Assembly: GCA_026986005.1 (NCBI GenBank)
Contig: JALSPK010000212.1
Coordinates: 1-64,000, forward strand
From: Saprospiraceae bacterium
GTDB taxonomy: Bacteria; Bacteroidota; Bacteroidia; Chitinophagales; Saprospiraceae
Length of the DNA stretch: 64,000 bases
Direction: 5' to 3'
Below the pieces are notes generated by a model, which ran no database searches, had not been told where the DNA came from, and saw only the letters and a program-made list of their open reading frames with translations. Position numbers and translations under genes: made by a program. Position 1 is the stretch's first letter; each line of letters starts with the position of its first letter. Positions 27,665 through 35,999 of the stretch are shown piece by piece.

Positions 27665-27689
27665 AGCGCCTTGACAAAGTCAAAGCGCT
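27665..27689 (-). terminator. Terminator after tRNA-Gln
   Basis: AGCGC and TTGAC pair with GTCAA and GCGCT (one C/A mismatch between the two blocks) around a 3-base loop. On the minus strand the stem is followed by five T. It sits 6 bases past the 3' end of the tRNA and upstream of prfA. Confidence 0.85.
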
Positions 27690-27695
27690 TTTTTG

Positions 27696-27766
27696 TTGTC
27701 CCACAAGGATTTGAACCTTGACAAACAGTACCAAAAACTGTCGTGCTACCGTTACACTATGGGACA
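27696..27766 (-). tRNA. tRNA-Gln (anticodon TTG)
   Basis: The 71 bases fold into a full cloverleaf: acceptor TGTCCCA with TGGGACA (7 bp), D stem GTGT/GCAC, anticodon stem ACAGT/ACTGT with loop TTTTGGT, and T arm CAAGG/CCTTG with loop TTCAAAT. The discriminator is A. The anticodon TTG reads CAA, and CAG by wobble. CCA is not encoded. Confidence 0.95.
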
Positions 27767-27889
27767 AAAATATTTCGACTTATTCGAAACCGGACGCAAA
27801 GATATTTCAATATTTTAATTTATACAAATAAATATTGAATTTTATATGTTTTTTTTTCAATTTTAGTTTTAACCTTGAAAAAAAGATAT

Positions 27890-28327
27890 TTAATTTTGTG
27901 GAGTTTTCGTATTTACCTTATAGATTAGTGAGGTTACTAGCCCCATTAATGCCATCTGAATCACTCCAAAAACAAACCATTTCCACACCAAAGATAGCTC
28001 GATGTTATAGATTACATATTGATTGAAATTCACTCCCCCATATATTAATACACCCATCAAGAACCCATAGCAAAGCCCTGAAAATATACCTTCTCTAAAA
28101 TGTCCCTTTGCAAAAAATATATAAATATTTACAAAAAAGACAGAAAAGACTATTCCCGTTATCTGCATTATCCACATCATGTTTTCCATTTCCGGCCTCC
28201 ATATTTCCTTAGTCGCTTCATATGATGACCTTAGTATTACTCCATGTATCAAAAAATCTGTTGCTTGCATTACGATAAAAACCGCTACAACTGATAGTAA
28301 AAATTGTTTTTTGTCAAATCCTTTCAT
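27890..28327 (-). CDS. Small integral membrane protein, unknown function
   Basis: This 145-residue protein has about four predicted membrane helices (about 9-30, 50-72, 80-100 and 112-136), with no signal peptide or recognised motif. The loop after helix 1 contains charged residues (RSSYEATKEIW). I cannot name a family. It starts 151 bases after a TonB-like gene on the same strand, with a hairpin between them, so it may be transcribed alone. It belongs to the inner membrane. Confidence 0.7.
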   Translation of the reverse strand: MKGFDKKQFLLSVVAVFIVMQATDFLIHGVILRSSYEATKEIWRPEMENMMWIMQITGIVFSVFFVNIYIFFAKGHFREGIFSGLCYGFLMGVLIYGGVNFNQYVIYNIELSLVWKWFVFGVIQMALMGLVTSLIYKVNTKTPQN

Positions 28328-28404
28328 GTATATGTTTTTTTGTGATTAATAAATTATATAAATCACAAGATAGCTATTTATTTAGATCAACCCTAAATAA
28401 TGAA

Positions 28405-28436
28405 CTTAATTGTCGTAGTAACGACACAATATTAAG
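28405..28436 (-). terminator. Possible terminator after TonB-like gene
   Basis: TGTCGT (28411-28416) pairs with ACGACA (28421-28426) around four bases, and the flanks CTTAAT and ATTAAG add six more pairs across a small bulge. It lies 43 bases past the stop at 28479. There is no strong T-run, so the role is uncertain. Confidence 0.35.
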
Positions 28437-28478
28437 TGCTAAGAGATATCTTTATTTTAAAACCAAATTATGGTGTTG

Positions 28479-28970
28479 CTATTGTTTTGAGGCTAGTCTT
28501 GAAGATGAAATTGAAGACCTAGGATCAAATCTAATAGGTAAAGTATACCATATATTTACACTTTTGCCCGCTTTTTTCCCGGGAATCCATCTTATGTCGT
28601 TCATGCTTTCAATGGCTTTTCTGGCACTTTCAACAATTTGTGGATCTTTGTTTCTAAGGATTTTGATATTTGAAATCAAACCTGATTTGTCAACGATAAA
28701 CATAGCCATCACTTCTTGGCTGGTATGGTTGTCTTCAAAATCAATGGGGTCCAGATTTACTTTTATATAATTGTTCAGTTTGATTCTGGAGCATCTTTCT
28801 TTTTCGTAGGAATCAAAAATTTCTTCACAACCGGGAAACCTTGGCATTTCATCCACGGTTTCAAATTTGTCCAAACTTACTTTAATGTTCTCACTCATCG
28901 AACCCTGTGCCGAGGATTCAACAGCAATCAACAGTACAAATAAAAGAATTTGAAATAATCGGTTTTCCAT
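28479..28970 (-). CDS. TonB C-terminal-domain protein
   Basis: The protein has 163 residues from the ATG at 28970. The open frame extends 16 codons further upstream but would then overlap a good promoter, so the shorter start is preferred. The signal peptide ends near ESSAQG. The body has the PRFPGCE segment and later Cys seen in Bacteroidota TonB-like proteins, then a TonB C-terminal fold (AMFIVDKSGLISNIKILRN, ARKAIESMNDIRWIPGKKAG, LPIRF). It lacks the long N-terminal proline linker of a true energiser, so it is probably a periplasmic TonB-domain protein rather than the main TonB. Confidence 0.82.
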   Translation of the reverse strand: MENRLFQILLFVLLIAVESSAQGSMSENIKVSLDKFETVDEMPRFPGCEEIFDSYEKERCSRIKLNNYIKVNLDPIDFEDNHTSQEVMAMFIVDKSGLISNIKILRNKDPQIVESARKAIESMNDIRWIPGKKAGKSVNIWYTLPIRFDPRSSISSSRLASKQ

Positions 28971-28987
28971 TTTTCTATATCTGGCAG

Positions 28988-29019
28988 CAAATATATAAAA
29001 ATGGTGTGTTTTTTTCAAA
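28988..29019 (-). promoter_or_regulatory. Promoter of the TonB-like gene
   Basis: On the minus strand TTTG (29019-29016), a 20-base spacer and TATATTTG (28995-28988) match the Bacteroidota -33/-7 consensus exactly. The start codon at 28970 is 17 bases after the -7 box, so the leader is about 10 bases. Confidence 0.6.
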
Positions 29020-29036
29020 TTATTTCACTACTTTAT

Positions 29037-29633
29037 TCAAAATCTATAACCAAAATTTATTCCACCTCTTGGGAATAGTTTTCTTTCAAATCCGGGAATA
29101 ACACTTTTTTCCATAGTTTCAAGATTAAGACGATATACATAGTTAAATACATTCAAGCCTAATCCAAAGTATCCACCATAATAAATTCTGCTATGTCCTA
29201 TCCTACCTTTATATCCGAGCGAATAACCGATATTTACTTCATTGAAAACTGTTTTGTGATCATCTAACTTTGCATTAAATAATACTGCAAATACTACTTT
29301 CAATGCTAAATCTAAAAGATTGTATTTCCCATAAATAAACCTTGAGTATTTGATATATGGAGATCCCCAAAACCCTGTAGCTGCAATATCTCTATTTTTA
29401 AAATACATTCTGTATTCTATTGAAATATCGGCATATGACATTATCTCTTTAGGATAAAACATGTATTCTCCTGTAGCATTTAACCCTGTCTTATTATTTA
29501 AAATATGTTCGTAGGACAAACATAGGGTTCTGAAAGCAATTGGTAATATATTCCATTTTATTTCATTCTGGGCAATTGCAGGAGATGATAAAAATGAAAA
29601 CAAAACGATAAATAAAATAAAAATCCTTTTCAT
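29037..29633 (-). CDS. Outer-membrane beta-barrel-like protein (DUF3575-like)
   Basis: This 198-residue protein has a signal peptide ending at AIAQN, followed by alternating strands in the style of small Bacteroidota barrels. It opens NEIKWNILPIAFRTLCLSYEHILN and closes GGINFGYRF with a terminal Phe. The opening (KxNxLP...SYEH) resembles DUF3575 proteins, which have no known function. A -7 element (TATCTTTG, plus-strand 29711-29718) lies about 78 bases upstream, suggesting its own promoter. Confidence 0.7.
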   Translation of the reverse strand: MKRIFILFIVLFSFLSSPAIAQNEIKWNILPIAFRTLCLSYEHILNNKTGLNATGEYMFYPKEIMSYADISIEYRMYFKNRDIAATGFWGSPYIKYSRFIYGKYNLLDLALKVVFAVLFNAKLDDHKTVFNEVNIGYSLGYKGRIGHSRIYYGGYFGLGLNVFNYVYRLNLETMEKSVIPGFERKLFPRGGINFGYRF

Positions 29634-29710
29634 GATATTGTTTTTTTAGTGTTAACACTTTCTCTATATACCGGTTTTATTAAAATAGCATAATTCATGG
29701 TAACTATATG

Positions 29711-29718
29711 CAAAGATA
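29711..29718 (-). promoter_or_regulatory. Possible -7 element (TATCTTTG)
   Basis: This exact TAnnTTTG match on the minus strand lies 78 bases upstream of the start at 29633. No clear -33 TTTG is seen at the expected distance. Confidence 0.35.
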
Positions 29719-29789
29719 TTAAGAAAAAGAGACTATTTTTATCTAATTTCGATAAAAACACATATGTTTTTATATAATATGTATAATTT

Positions 29790-30503
29790 CTAGTCTTTTA
29801 TACAACGTACGGAAAAACCGTTTTTCTTGTCTGCATAGTCTATAAATATATTATGTTTCTGAGAAACAAGACTGCAATAATTGGCTTCATCTATATTGTT
29901 TACTTCTATATTCCACCAAAAGCCACTGTATCCTCCCAATAAAAAATATGCATCGCTAATAAGACTACGGTAACCACCCGGCAAAGCGGAAAAACCGTAT
30001 CTGTTTTTTCTTTTAAGAATAGAGCCAGCTTCCCAATCCCATCCGGTAGATGATTTTAATGTGGTACTGGCATTTAATGCATATTGATCATTATCTATCA
30101 GTTGTTCGAGTTTTATCCAGTCTTCGTCACTTGGCAAATGCCAACCTTCCGGACATGCTTTTTTAGCAGCTTCCCATTGATACAAGGCTCCGTATATTGC
30201 TCCGAGACTGTCACTATTGCCATAATAGCACCAACCGTCATTAGCAATATTGTTTATCCACTCTGTATTGTCAGTAATATGTTTGATGTCTTCTCCGGTG
30301 TAGTTTAGATTTTCTGCCATCCATATCCGGTCGTTGATTTTTACCCAATTATAAGTTTTCCCGTCTCTTGAATCTTTAAACGTTCCTGTTTCCGGTGTAT
30401 AATCTTTATCATCAAACGGGTTTACCGGTTTTTTACAACATCCGCTGCTCAACATGATTGATGAGATTAGACTTCCTATAAATAATATATATATTAATTT
30501 CAT
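29790..30503 (-). CDS. FISUMP-domain lipoprotein
   Basis: This 237-residue protein has a lipoprotein signal (SSGCC, Cys22) and a Fibrobacter succinogenes major paralogous domain (FISUMP). Its hallmarks are DSRDGKTYNWVKI, WMAENLNYTG, GWCYYGNSDS, YGALYQWEAAKKACPEGWHLPSDEDW, GFSALPGGYRS and the ending GFSVRCIKD. The domain is common in surface lipoproteins of Bacteroidota and Fibrobacteres, and its role is not established. It is the last of a minus-strand group of secreted proteins; 70 bases separate it from the beta-propeller lipoprotein gene. Confidence 0.88.
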   Translation of the reverse strand: MKLIYILFIGSLISSIMLSSGCCKKPVNPFDDKDYTPETGTFKDSRDGKTYNWVKINDRIWMAENLNYTGEDIKHITDNTEWINNIANDGWCYYGNSDSLGAIYGALYQWEAAKKACPEGWHLPSDEDWIKLEQLIDNDQYALNASTTLKSSTGWDWEAGSILKRKNRYGFSALPGGYRSLISDAYFLLGGYSGFWWNIEVNNIDEANYCSLVSQKHNIFIDYADKKNGFSVRCIKD

Positions 30504-30573
30504 CTTTTTAAAATTTTCATTAAAAAATATAACAAAATAGCTACCTGATTTTTATTTTCAAACTTTTTCGCTC

Positions 30574-31818
30574 TTATTTTTCCCACAGTTTAAAGCAAAT
30601 TATCTGGTGTCTATCCGGTTGATAAAATACCCCGGCAGTCGAATCTATATACGGAGGCATAATCTCAAACCTCGCGAAGACATTATCCGGATTAACGTTG
30701 CGATGCGGACTATCGATTCTCAGCAACTCTTCTCCTGTATTCATATCCACTATAATCAATTGATTACCTTCATTCACATGATATATCATATCTTTATAGT
30801 AGCTTATTCCTCCAAGGCCACCTCCTGCTTTATCGTTTTCCCATATTATACTACCGTCTTTGGAATCCAAACAGAAAATCTTTTTATTATCAGCTAACAA
30901 ATACAGTCGACCGTTCAATAACAAAGGTTCGTTTCCTCTAAACCAATTGCCATCATGAGTCAAAGGAGTCCGCCATACCAATTTGCCGGTCGATTTATCA
31001 TAAGCTTCTGCTCCTAGATAGTTGGTGATAAAAATATATTTGTCATCATACAAAGGATGCGACGAATAAAAATCACCTCCTTTGGCTCTGGTCTCCCATA
31101 CAAAACCGCCTTTTGTCAAATTATAACTGTATAGTTTTTTGTATTGTGCCTCGTATGTACCGTACATCATAGTATCTCCATTCTCCAATACTTCAAATGA
31201 TACCGTATTGAGTGAGCTAAATCCTCCATATTCTTTTCTTGTGATTGTCAATATCTTTTCTGTCTCCAATGATGGTATATGAAGTTTAATCAGACTGGTG
31301 GAATCAGGATATTGAACTGACGGGCCATATAAGGCAGTAAGATATACGCTATTATCAAATTGGGCTAAATATACATAAAATTTATTATTTAGTTTTTTTA
31401 CTAAGCTCAGGTTATCCAAATCAAATATAAAACCTCCGTCAAGTCCGGATGTTATAAGGTATTTGTCAATTATTTCCATATCACCGAGGCCATTATATCC
31501 TGTTTTGAAAACCTTAAGTCTCTTACCAGTATTGGTATCAAAGAAAAAAATGCGAAATATCTTGTCAATATACGGGGGAAAGCCGTTATATATCAATATA
31601 TTTTTATATTTTTTTACTTCTCCGACAGAACCTATGGAATTTTGATCGGTGGTAGGAGTAAAATATCTGAATTCCAGTATTTTCTCAAGCGGATAGTCTG
31701 TAGTGTCCTCCGGAGGGCAATCCGGAGGACATATCTTTTCGTCCACTTCACAGGGAGGGCAAGCCGTCAGGCTTGCCAATATTCCCGTCAATATTATAAA
31801 TCTGAATAATGTTTTCAT
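30574..31818 (-). CDS. PQQ-like beta-propeller lipoprotein
   Basis: This 414-residue protein has a lipoprotein signal (SLTAC, Cys20) and an unusual Cys/Pro-rich start to the mature chain (CPPCEVDEKICPPDCPPE). The rest repeats blades of the PQQ-like type (DKSTGKLVWRTPL, LDSKDGSIIWEND, VDMNTGEELLRI). The fold resembles BamB or quinoprotein propellers, but no cofactor site is evident, so a binding or scaffold role is more likely than catalysis. It starts 12 bases after the alpha/beta hydrolase gene, which indicates an operon. Confidence 0.85.
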   Translation of the reverse strand: MKTLFRFIILTGILASLTACPPCEVDEKICPPDCPPEDTTDYPLEKILEFRYFTPTTDQNSIGSVGEVKKYKNILIYNGFPPYIDKIFRIFFFDTNTGKRLKVFKTGYNGLGDMEIIDKYLITSGLDGGFIFDLDNLSLVKKLNNKFYVYLAQFDNSVYLTALYGPSVQYPDSTSLIKLHIPSLETEKILTITRKEYGGFSSLNTVSFEVLENGDTMMYGTYEAQYKKLYSYNLTKGGFVWETRAKGGDFYSSHPLYDDKYIFITNYLGAEAYDKSTGKLVWRTPLTHDGNWFRGNEPLLLNGRLYLLADNKKIFCLDSKDGSIIWENDKAGGGLGGISYYKDMIYHVNEGNQLIIVDMNTGEELLRIDSPHRNVNPDNVFARFEIMPPYIDSTAGVFYQPDRHQIICFKLWEK

Positions 31819-31830
31819 GGCTTTATGATT

Positions 31831-33471
31831 TTATCTATGCTCTGTAAAGAAAAAATGACCATATATATTCCTATCAAGTAAGTTTATTAAACTAGTTTGG
31901 GTATTAATATCATTTTGTATGGTCAGATGATTTGAGCCGGGAAAATTAAACTTAGGAATATTATCGACTGTATTCCAATCTTTCTGGGAGTCTACGGTGA
32001 GAAGTCCGTCGTATGGAATAAAATCAATAGATACGCTATAATCGTTTGGATACCATTCGCCAGATTCACAGCTTTGAATCGGGACATTATATACCGGTCC
32101 TTCATCTTCATAGCAGGTACCTAAATCTGAAGACGTTTCCTCATAAATTCTAGCTCCGGCTATTACTTCATAATAATCATTCAAATCAGTAAATCCTTGA
32201 AATCCTATTGCATATTCATCTCTTAAGTGAGGAAGGTTGCCCCAAAATACAAGGGGATCCAAACTCCATGGCCACCATCGGGGTGTGGTAAAAGCTTTTT
32301 TGTCATAATGCTCTTCATACCATATCTCCTGATCCTCATAAAAAGTCTTGATTTTATTAAATACTCCTACGGCTTCATCATTTAACGTTTGTGCAGAAAA
32401 TAACGATTGCGCATTCGGATCTTTCAAAGCGGTATAAAGCAATTTGAATGCTGAATAGTGAGCATTTTTATGTCCTGAAGTGATATCAGTTGTAAAAGCA
32501 ACACGTTTTTTTTCATCCCCATCGGAAGTGATCTGCTCCGATATATTCAATTCGCTAGAACCGGGATCTAATACTTCAGCAGCTTCACTTGTTAACTGTT
32601 TGATAAAAAAACTTGTCAAAAAAGTTTTGTTATTAAAAATCATTTTACTAAGTCCATCTGCTAGAGGTTTTTTTAGGTCGACAACTGCACAAACAGCATT
32701 AAATCCCCAGAAGTCATGAATAAAATCAATAAAATCCTCTGTTGTCTTATCTATTCCTATATTAAATGCACTTAAGTCGATATCTTCAACACTATAAATT
32801 GTTCCATTATAACTGATGTTACCAAATATTAAATGCTCGGAAATAGGACCTGATGCTATTACACCAGCATTATATGCAAAATGGCCTTCTAATTCCTCAA
32901 ATTCAGGGGTGGTAATATTATTGTTATTGGCAGGTTCAATATATTGAGCAATCCTGCTACCACCATGAGGACTACTATAGGTAACAATACCATTGATAGG
33001 CTCAGGATTGCCTTGCTCCGATACTTTTCGAAGTACAACTCCGCCCAGACTATGACAGATACCAAAACTTTGATCATATAGTGTGACTTTAGGTTTGGTT
33101 ACATTATACCAATTATCATTTATTTTATTTTCCAGCCCTGTCCATGCTTCATCCCATGATGTTTGATTTGCTCCATAATCAGGCCTTACTGAGACAACCT
33201 TGTAATTTGATTCAACCCAATCAGCTGCTTTTTCCCATGAAGCGGCACTACCATTCATACCGTGAATCCAATAAATAGCTTTATCACCCGGGAAAACCGG
33301 AGGATGAGGCGGAATGAAAGTTCCCGGATTATCGGTAGGTGGAGTGTATTGAACATCTCCTACATCTATGACTGATGTTATCGAGTCGCAATTGACTTGT
33401 CCGTCCAATATTGTACCAAATGCATTAAACATCAGTACAAATATACTAATTTTTATTATATTATTTTTCAT
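31831..33471 (-). CDS. Secreted alpha/beta hydrolase, lipase-like
   Basis: This 546-residue protein has a signal peptide (1-24), a proline-rich stretch and an alpha/beta hydrolase domain from about 62. Its oxyanion segment is IYWIHGMNGSAASW and its nucleophile elbow is ICHSLGGVV (Ser141). The elbow has Cys where lipases normally have Gly (C-x-S-x-G). The following VTYSSPHGGSRIA is also typical of lipases and thioesterases of the PGAP1 type. The C-terminal half (about 330-546) is not recognised and shows no T9SS sorting domain. The likely activity is hydrolysis of an ester substrate outside the cytoplasm. It lies between the T9SS cargo gene (13 bases) and the propeller gene (12 bases). Confidence 0.8.
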   Translation of the reverse strand: MKNNIIKISIFVLMFNAFGTILDGQVNCDSITSVIDVGDVQYTPPTDNPGTFIPPHPPVFPGDKAIYWIHGMNGSAASWEKAADWVESNYKVVSVRPDYGANQTSWDEAWTGLENKINDNWYNVTKPKVTLYDQSFGICHSLGGVVLRKVSEQGNPEPINGIVTYSSPHGGSRIAQYIEPANNNNITTPEFEELEGHFAYNAGVIASGPISEHLIFGNISYNGTIYSVEDIDLSAFNIGIDKTTEDFIDFIHDFWGFNAVCAVVDLKKPLADGLSKMIFNNKTFLTSFFIKQLTSEAAEVLDPGSSELNISEQITSDGDEKKRVAFTTDITSGHKNAHYSAFKLLYTALKDPNAQSLFSAQTLNDEAVGVFNKIKTFYEDQEIWYEEHYDKKAFTTPRWWPWSLDPLVFWGNLPHLRDEYAIGFQGFTDLNDYYEVIAGARIYEETSSDLGTCYEDEGPVYNVPIQSCESGEWYPNDYSVSIDFIPYDGLLTVDSQKDWNTVDNIPKFNFPGSNHLTIQNDINTQTSLINLLDRNIYGHFFFTEHR

Positions 33472-33484
33472 TTTTATTGATTTT

Positions 33485-34585
33485 TTATTTTACAAAAAAG
33501 AATTTCTTGGTAATAACCTTATCTTTACTTATAGCTTTTATAACATAAAACCCTTGTCTATTCAAATACTTGTTTACATTTAATGAGAATTTCTTTTGTC
33601 CTGTCATTTGTGGTATATTATAGATTACTTTACCATCTAAAGTATTAATTGACAAAACAACCTGCTCTCCAACAAACAAATCGGGAAGTTCAATAGACAA
33701 TGTACCCGAATTTAAAGGGTTCGGAAATAACATTAAATCAAGATCTGTCTTCAATTGATTGTCATTCGCCGTTATTTGTGGTTGTGGTGAGCAACAATCA
33801 AATTGATAATCTTCATAATAAGTTGTTTTTACTCTTTTTGAACATAAACCATTTGATAAAGTATCATTTACCACACTTGTTTTTGTTGATAATAAATTTT
33901 CACGACATTGGTCGATATCAAACAAATCTATGTCTGTTTCTTTAATATTAGGGTCATCAGAATCAGGAGGACTGACTGGCATTGGACCACCGGTCTTAAA
34001 AATAAATGTAGTAATTGTCTTAGGTGTATTTTCATTGAAAATAGTTACACTTGTTGAATCTCCAATCATAGTTACACCGGGTTCTACAACAACAAAAGGA
34101 ATATTTTTATTTGCTAATTCCGTTTGTATGTTTGCTGGGAATACTTTATTTACCAAAATCCCTTTTAATAACACATCTTGCTTATGCAAATCATACAATT
34201 TGATAGTGGTTGTAGTATAAGAAATTTGATTATTAACAGTTTCACCACCTTTCGGACCAATTGTATAAGATGTAAGTCCATTTTTGTTAAATAACCATTT
34301 ATTTGAAAGATATTCCCATTTTTCATGACTGTTGATTGCGTCTGTCAAAATAATTTCGTGGTTAATATCTCCTGTTCTATCAATCCACTCGTGATGTGAT
34401 TTGGTCTTTTGTGTGTACTTAAGGCTCGGGATATCGTAAGGGTGGATATCTTCAAATGCAGTATTCTGAGGTAAATACATTATCTCGTCTTCGATCGTAG
34501 TGTAGGTAACATCAGTAACACAATCAATGTTTTGTGCTTGTACTTGTAAAATTCCTGCTATTAATACCAAAATGATTAATAACAA
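33485..34585 (-). CDS. T9SS cargo protein with frameshifted start
   Basis: The open frame encodes 366 residues and begins, at a TTG, directly with a hydrophobic signal core (LLIILVLIAGIL then QVQAQ). No family is recognised for the body. The last ~80 residues are a T9SS type A sorting domain (LMLFPNPLNSGTLSIEL, NRQGFYVIKAIS, ending KKFFFVK). The frame lacks a basic n-region. Just upstream a good ATG (34647, MKKLNFVY) enters a run of eight C and then stops. One more C would join that start to this frame. The gene is therefore either phase-variable, frameshifted or misread. It leads a group of secreted-protein genes. Confidence 0.7.
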   Translation of the reverse strand: MLLIILVLIAGILQVQAQNIDCVTDVTYTTIEDEIMYLPQNTAFEDIHPYDIPSLKYTQKTKSHHEWIDRTGDINHEIILTDAINSHEKWEYLSNKWLFNKNGLTSYTIGPKGGETVNNQISYTTTTIKLYDLHKQDVLLKGILVNKVFPANIQTELANKNIPFVVVEPGVTMIGDSTSVTIFNENTPKTITTFIFKTGGPMPVSPPDSDDPNIKETDIDLFDIDQCRENLLSTKTSVVNDTLSNGLCSKRVKTTYYEDYQFDCCSPQPQITANDNQLKTDLDLMLFPNPLNSGTLSIELPDLFVGEQVVLSINTLDGKVIYNIPQMTGQKKFSLNVNKYLNRQGFYVIKAISKDKVITKKFFFVK

Positions 34586-34605
34586 ATTTCCTGTTCTGCC
34601 ATTTA

Positions 34606-34647
34606 TTATTCTAAATGGGGGGGGTAAACAAAATTTAATTTTTTCAT
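34606..34647 (-). promoter_or_regulatory. Out-of-frame start and poly-C tract
   Basis: An ATG at 34647 opens MKKLNFVY and then crosses eight C (34624-34617) and stops at a TAA (34608-34606). With nine C (or six) the frame would continue through RIINGRTGN into the signal peptide of the downstream T9SS cargo gene. Confidence 0.7.
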
Positions 34648-34683
34648 GATAAAAAATTTAGTTAAAAAATAAATATTTCATTA

Positions 34684-34743
34684 ATAATCAAGCAATTATC
34701 ATGCCAAAAAATATTTTAAATTTTTATATAAATGCTTGATTAT
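34684..34743. repeat. Inverted repeat between divergent genes
   Basis: ATAATCAAGCA (34684-34694) is exactly repeated inverted at 34733-34743, with 38 bases between. It lies in the 245-base AT-rich gap between the T9SS cargo start (34647) and the feo operon. It could be a hairpin or paired operator half-sites. Nothing else is recognisable in this gap. Confidence 0.4.
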
Positions 34744-34892
34744 ATAATTATGATGCATTGAGATAGTGTTATGCTGCAAAGAATTATGTTTTTTTATGTG
34801 ATATTTTTATTTGTATTTCATTTTTTTTAATTAGGTAGTGATATTAGCGCTGTTTTGATTTTGATTTTCATACTCACAGGGTATTCTGATAT

Positions 34893-35996
34893 TTGATTAA
34901 TTTTAAAATCATAATTTTTTTAAACAAAGTGCTTATATTTGTTGTGATAGTAATAGACTATTTATTATTTATGATGATGTATTCATATAATCCGGTTTAT
35001 TCTCTTTTAATCTTCATTGTGTCATCAATGATCATATACCTGTTTTTCAGGCCGAATAAAGGGTTGACATGGCTGTTGTTGAATAGTTATAAAGTAGATG
35101 AGAAGATAGTGATTGAGGATATACTTAAGCAGTTGTACCATAACAGTAACAATAATATCACTACAAATTTCTTAGTAAATGCCTTAGGCTATAAGGATGC
35201 TGTTATAATTTCCGGAATTGATAAGATGATTGATAGTGATTTAGTGTATTTTGATAATGATTTTTTTAAGTTGACAGAAGAGGGGTTTGATTATGCTGTA
35301 AAGATAGTAAGAGTACACCGGTTGTGGGAAAGATATTTGGCCGAAAAAACCGGCTTTGACAAAGCGGAATGGCATGGCATAGCAGAAAGAAAAGAACATG
35401 AAACCAATGAAGATGAAGCTATGGAGTTGGCTACACAATTGGGTAATCCTATTTTTGATCCTCATGGAGATCCAATACCAACTTCTACGGGTAAAATTGC
35501 AGAAATTGACAGTATTCCTTTATCAGGATTGGCGATTGGTGAAGTAGGAAAAATTATTAATATTGATGATAATCCTGAGATTATTTATAAACAAATATTA
35601 GCAGAAAACATTCATATTGGTTCTCAAATAAAAATATTGGAAAATAATTCAACGAGGGTTACCTTTTATTCTGAGGGGGAAGAGTTCAGATTAGCACCAA
35701 TAGTTGCTGGCAATATCAAAGTTTTCATACTCAAAAACCAGGAGGAAATACAAGACAAAAGTATTGTTAGATTAACAGCTCTCAATCCGGGAGAGACAGC
35801 AATTGTAGAAGGTATTTCAAAAGAGAGCAGAGGGGATAGTCGGAGGCGCTTGCTTGATTTGGGCTTTGTGCGAGGAGCCAAAGTATCCATTGATCTCGTC
35901 AATCCGTTTGGTGAACCGACCGGATACTATATCAAAGGGACAACAATTGCATTACGTGATGATCAAGCATTGAAAATATTAATAAAAAAAGACTGA
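34893..35996 (+). CDS. Membrane-anchored DtxR-like/FeoA fusion protein
   Basis: The 367 residues start from a TTG at 34893. An ATG at 34971 would give 341 residues and remove the first membrane helix. One or two N-terminal membrane helices (about 5-27 and 33-52) precede a DtxR/MntR-type winged helix (about 60-125) and a metal-binding dimerisation domain (VRVHRLWERYL, EWHGIAERKEHETNE, NPIFDPHGDPIP). Compared with DtxR, the ancillary ligands His, Glu and His are kept and the primary Cys is replaced by Glu. Two FeoA-like SH3 domains follow (about 205-285 and 290-365). The feoB genes start 3 bases later. It is likely an iron-linked regulator or accessory part of FeoB held at the membrane. Confidence 0.82.
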   Translation: MINFKIIIFLNKVLIFVVIVIDYLLFMMMYSYNPVYSLLIFIVSSMIIYLFFRPNKGLTWLLLNSYKVDEKIVIEDILKQLYHNSNNNITTNFLVNALGYKDAVIISGIDKMIDSDLVYFDNDFFKLTEEGFDYAVKIVRVHRLWERYLAEKTGFDKAEWHGIAERKEHETNEDEAMELATQLGNPIFDPHGDPIPTSTGKIAEIDSIPLSGLAIGEVGKIINIDDNPEIIYKQILAENIHIGSQIKILENNSTRVTFYSEGEEFRLAPIVAGNIKVFILKNQEEIQDKSIVRLTALNPGETAIVEGISKESRGDSRRRLLDLGFVRGAKVSIDLVNPFGEPTGYYIKGTTIALRDDQALKILIKKD

Positions 35997-35999
35997 TTT

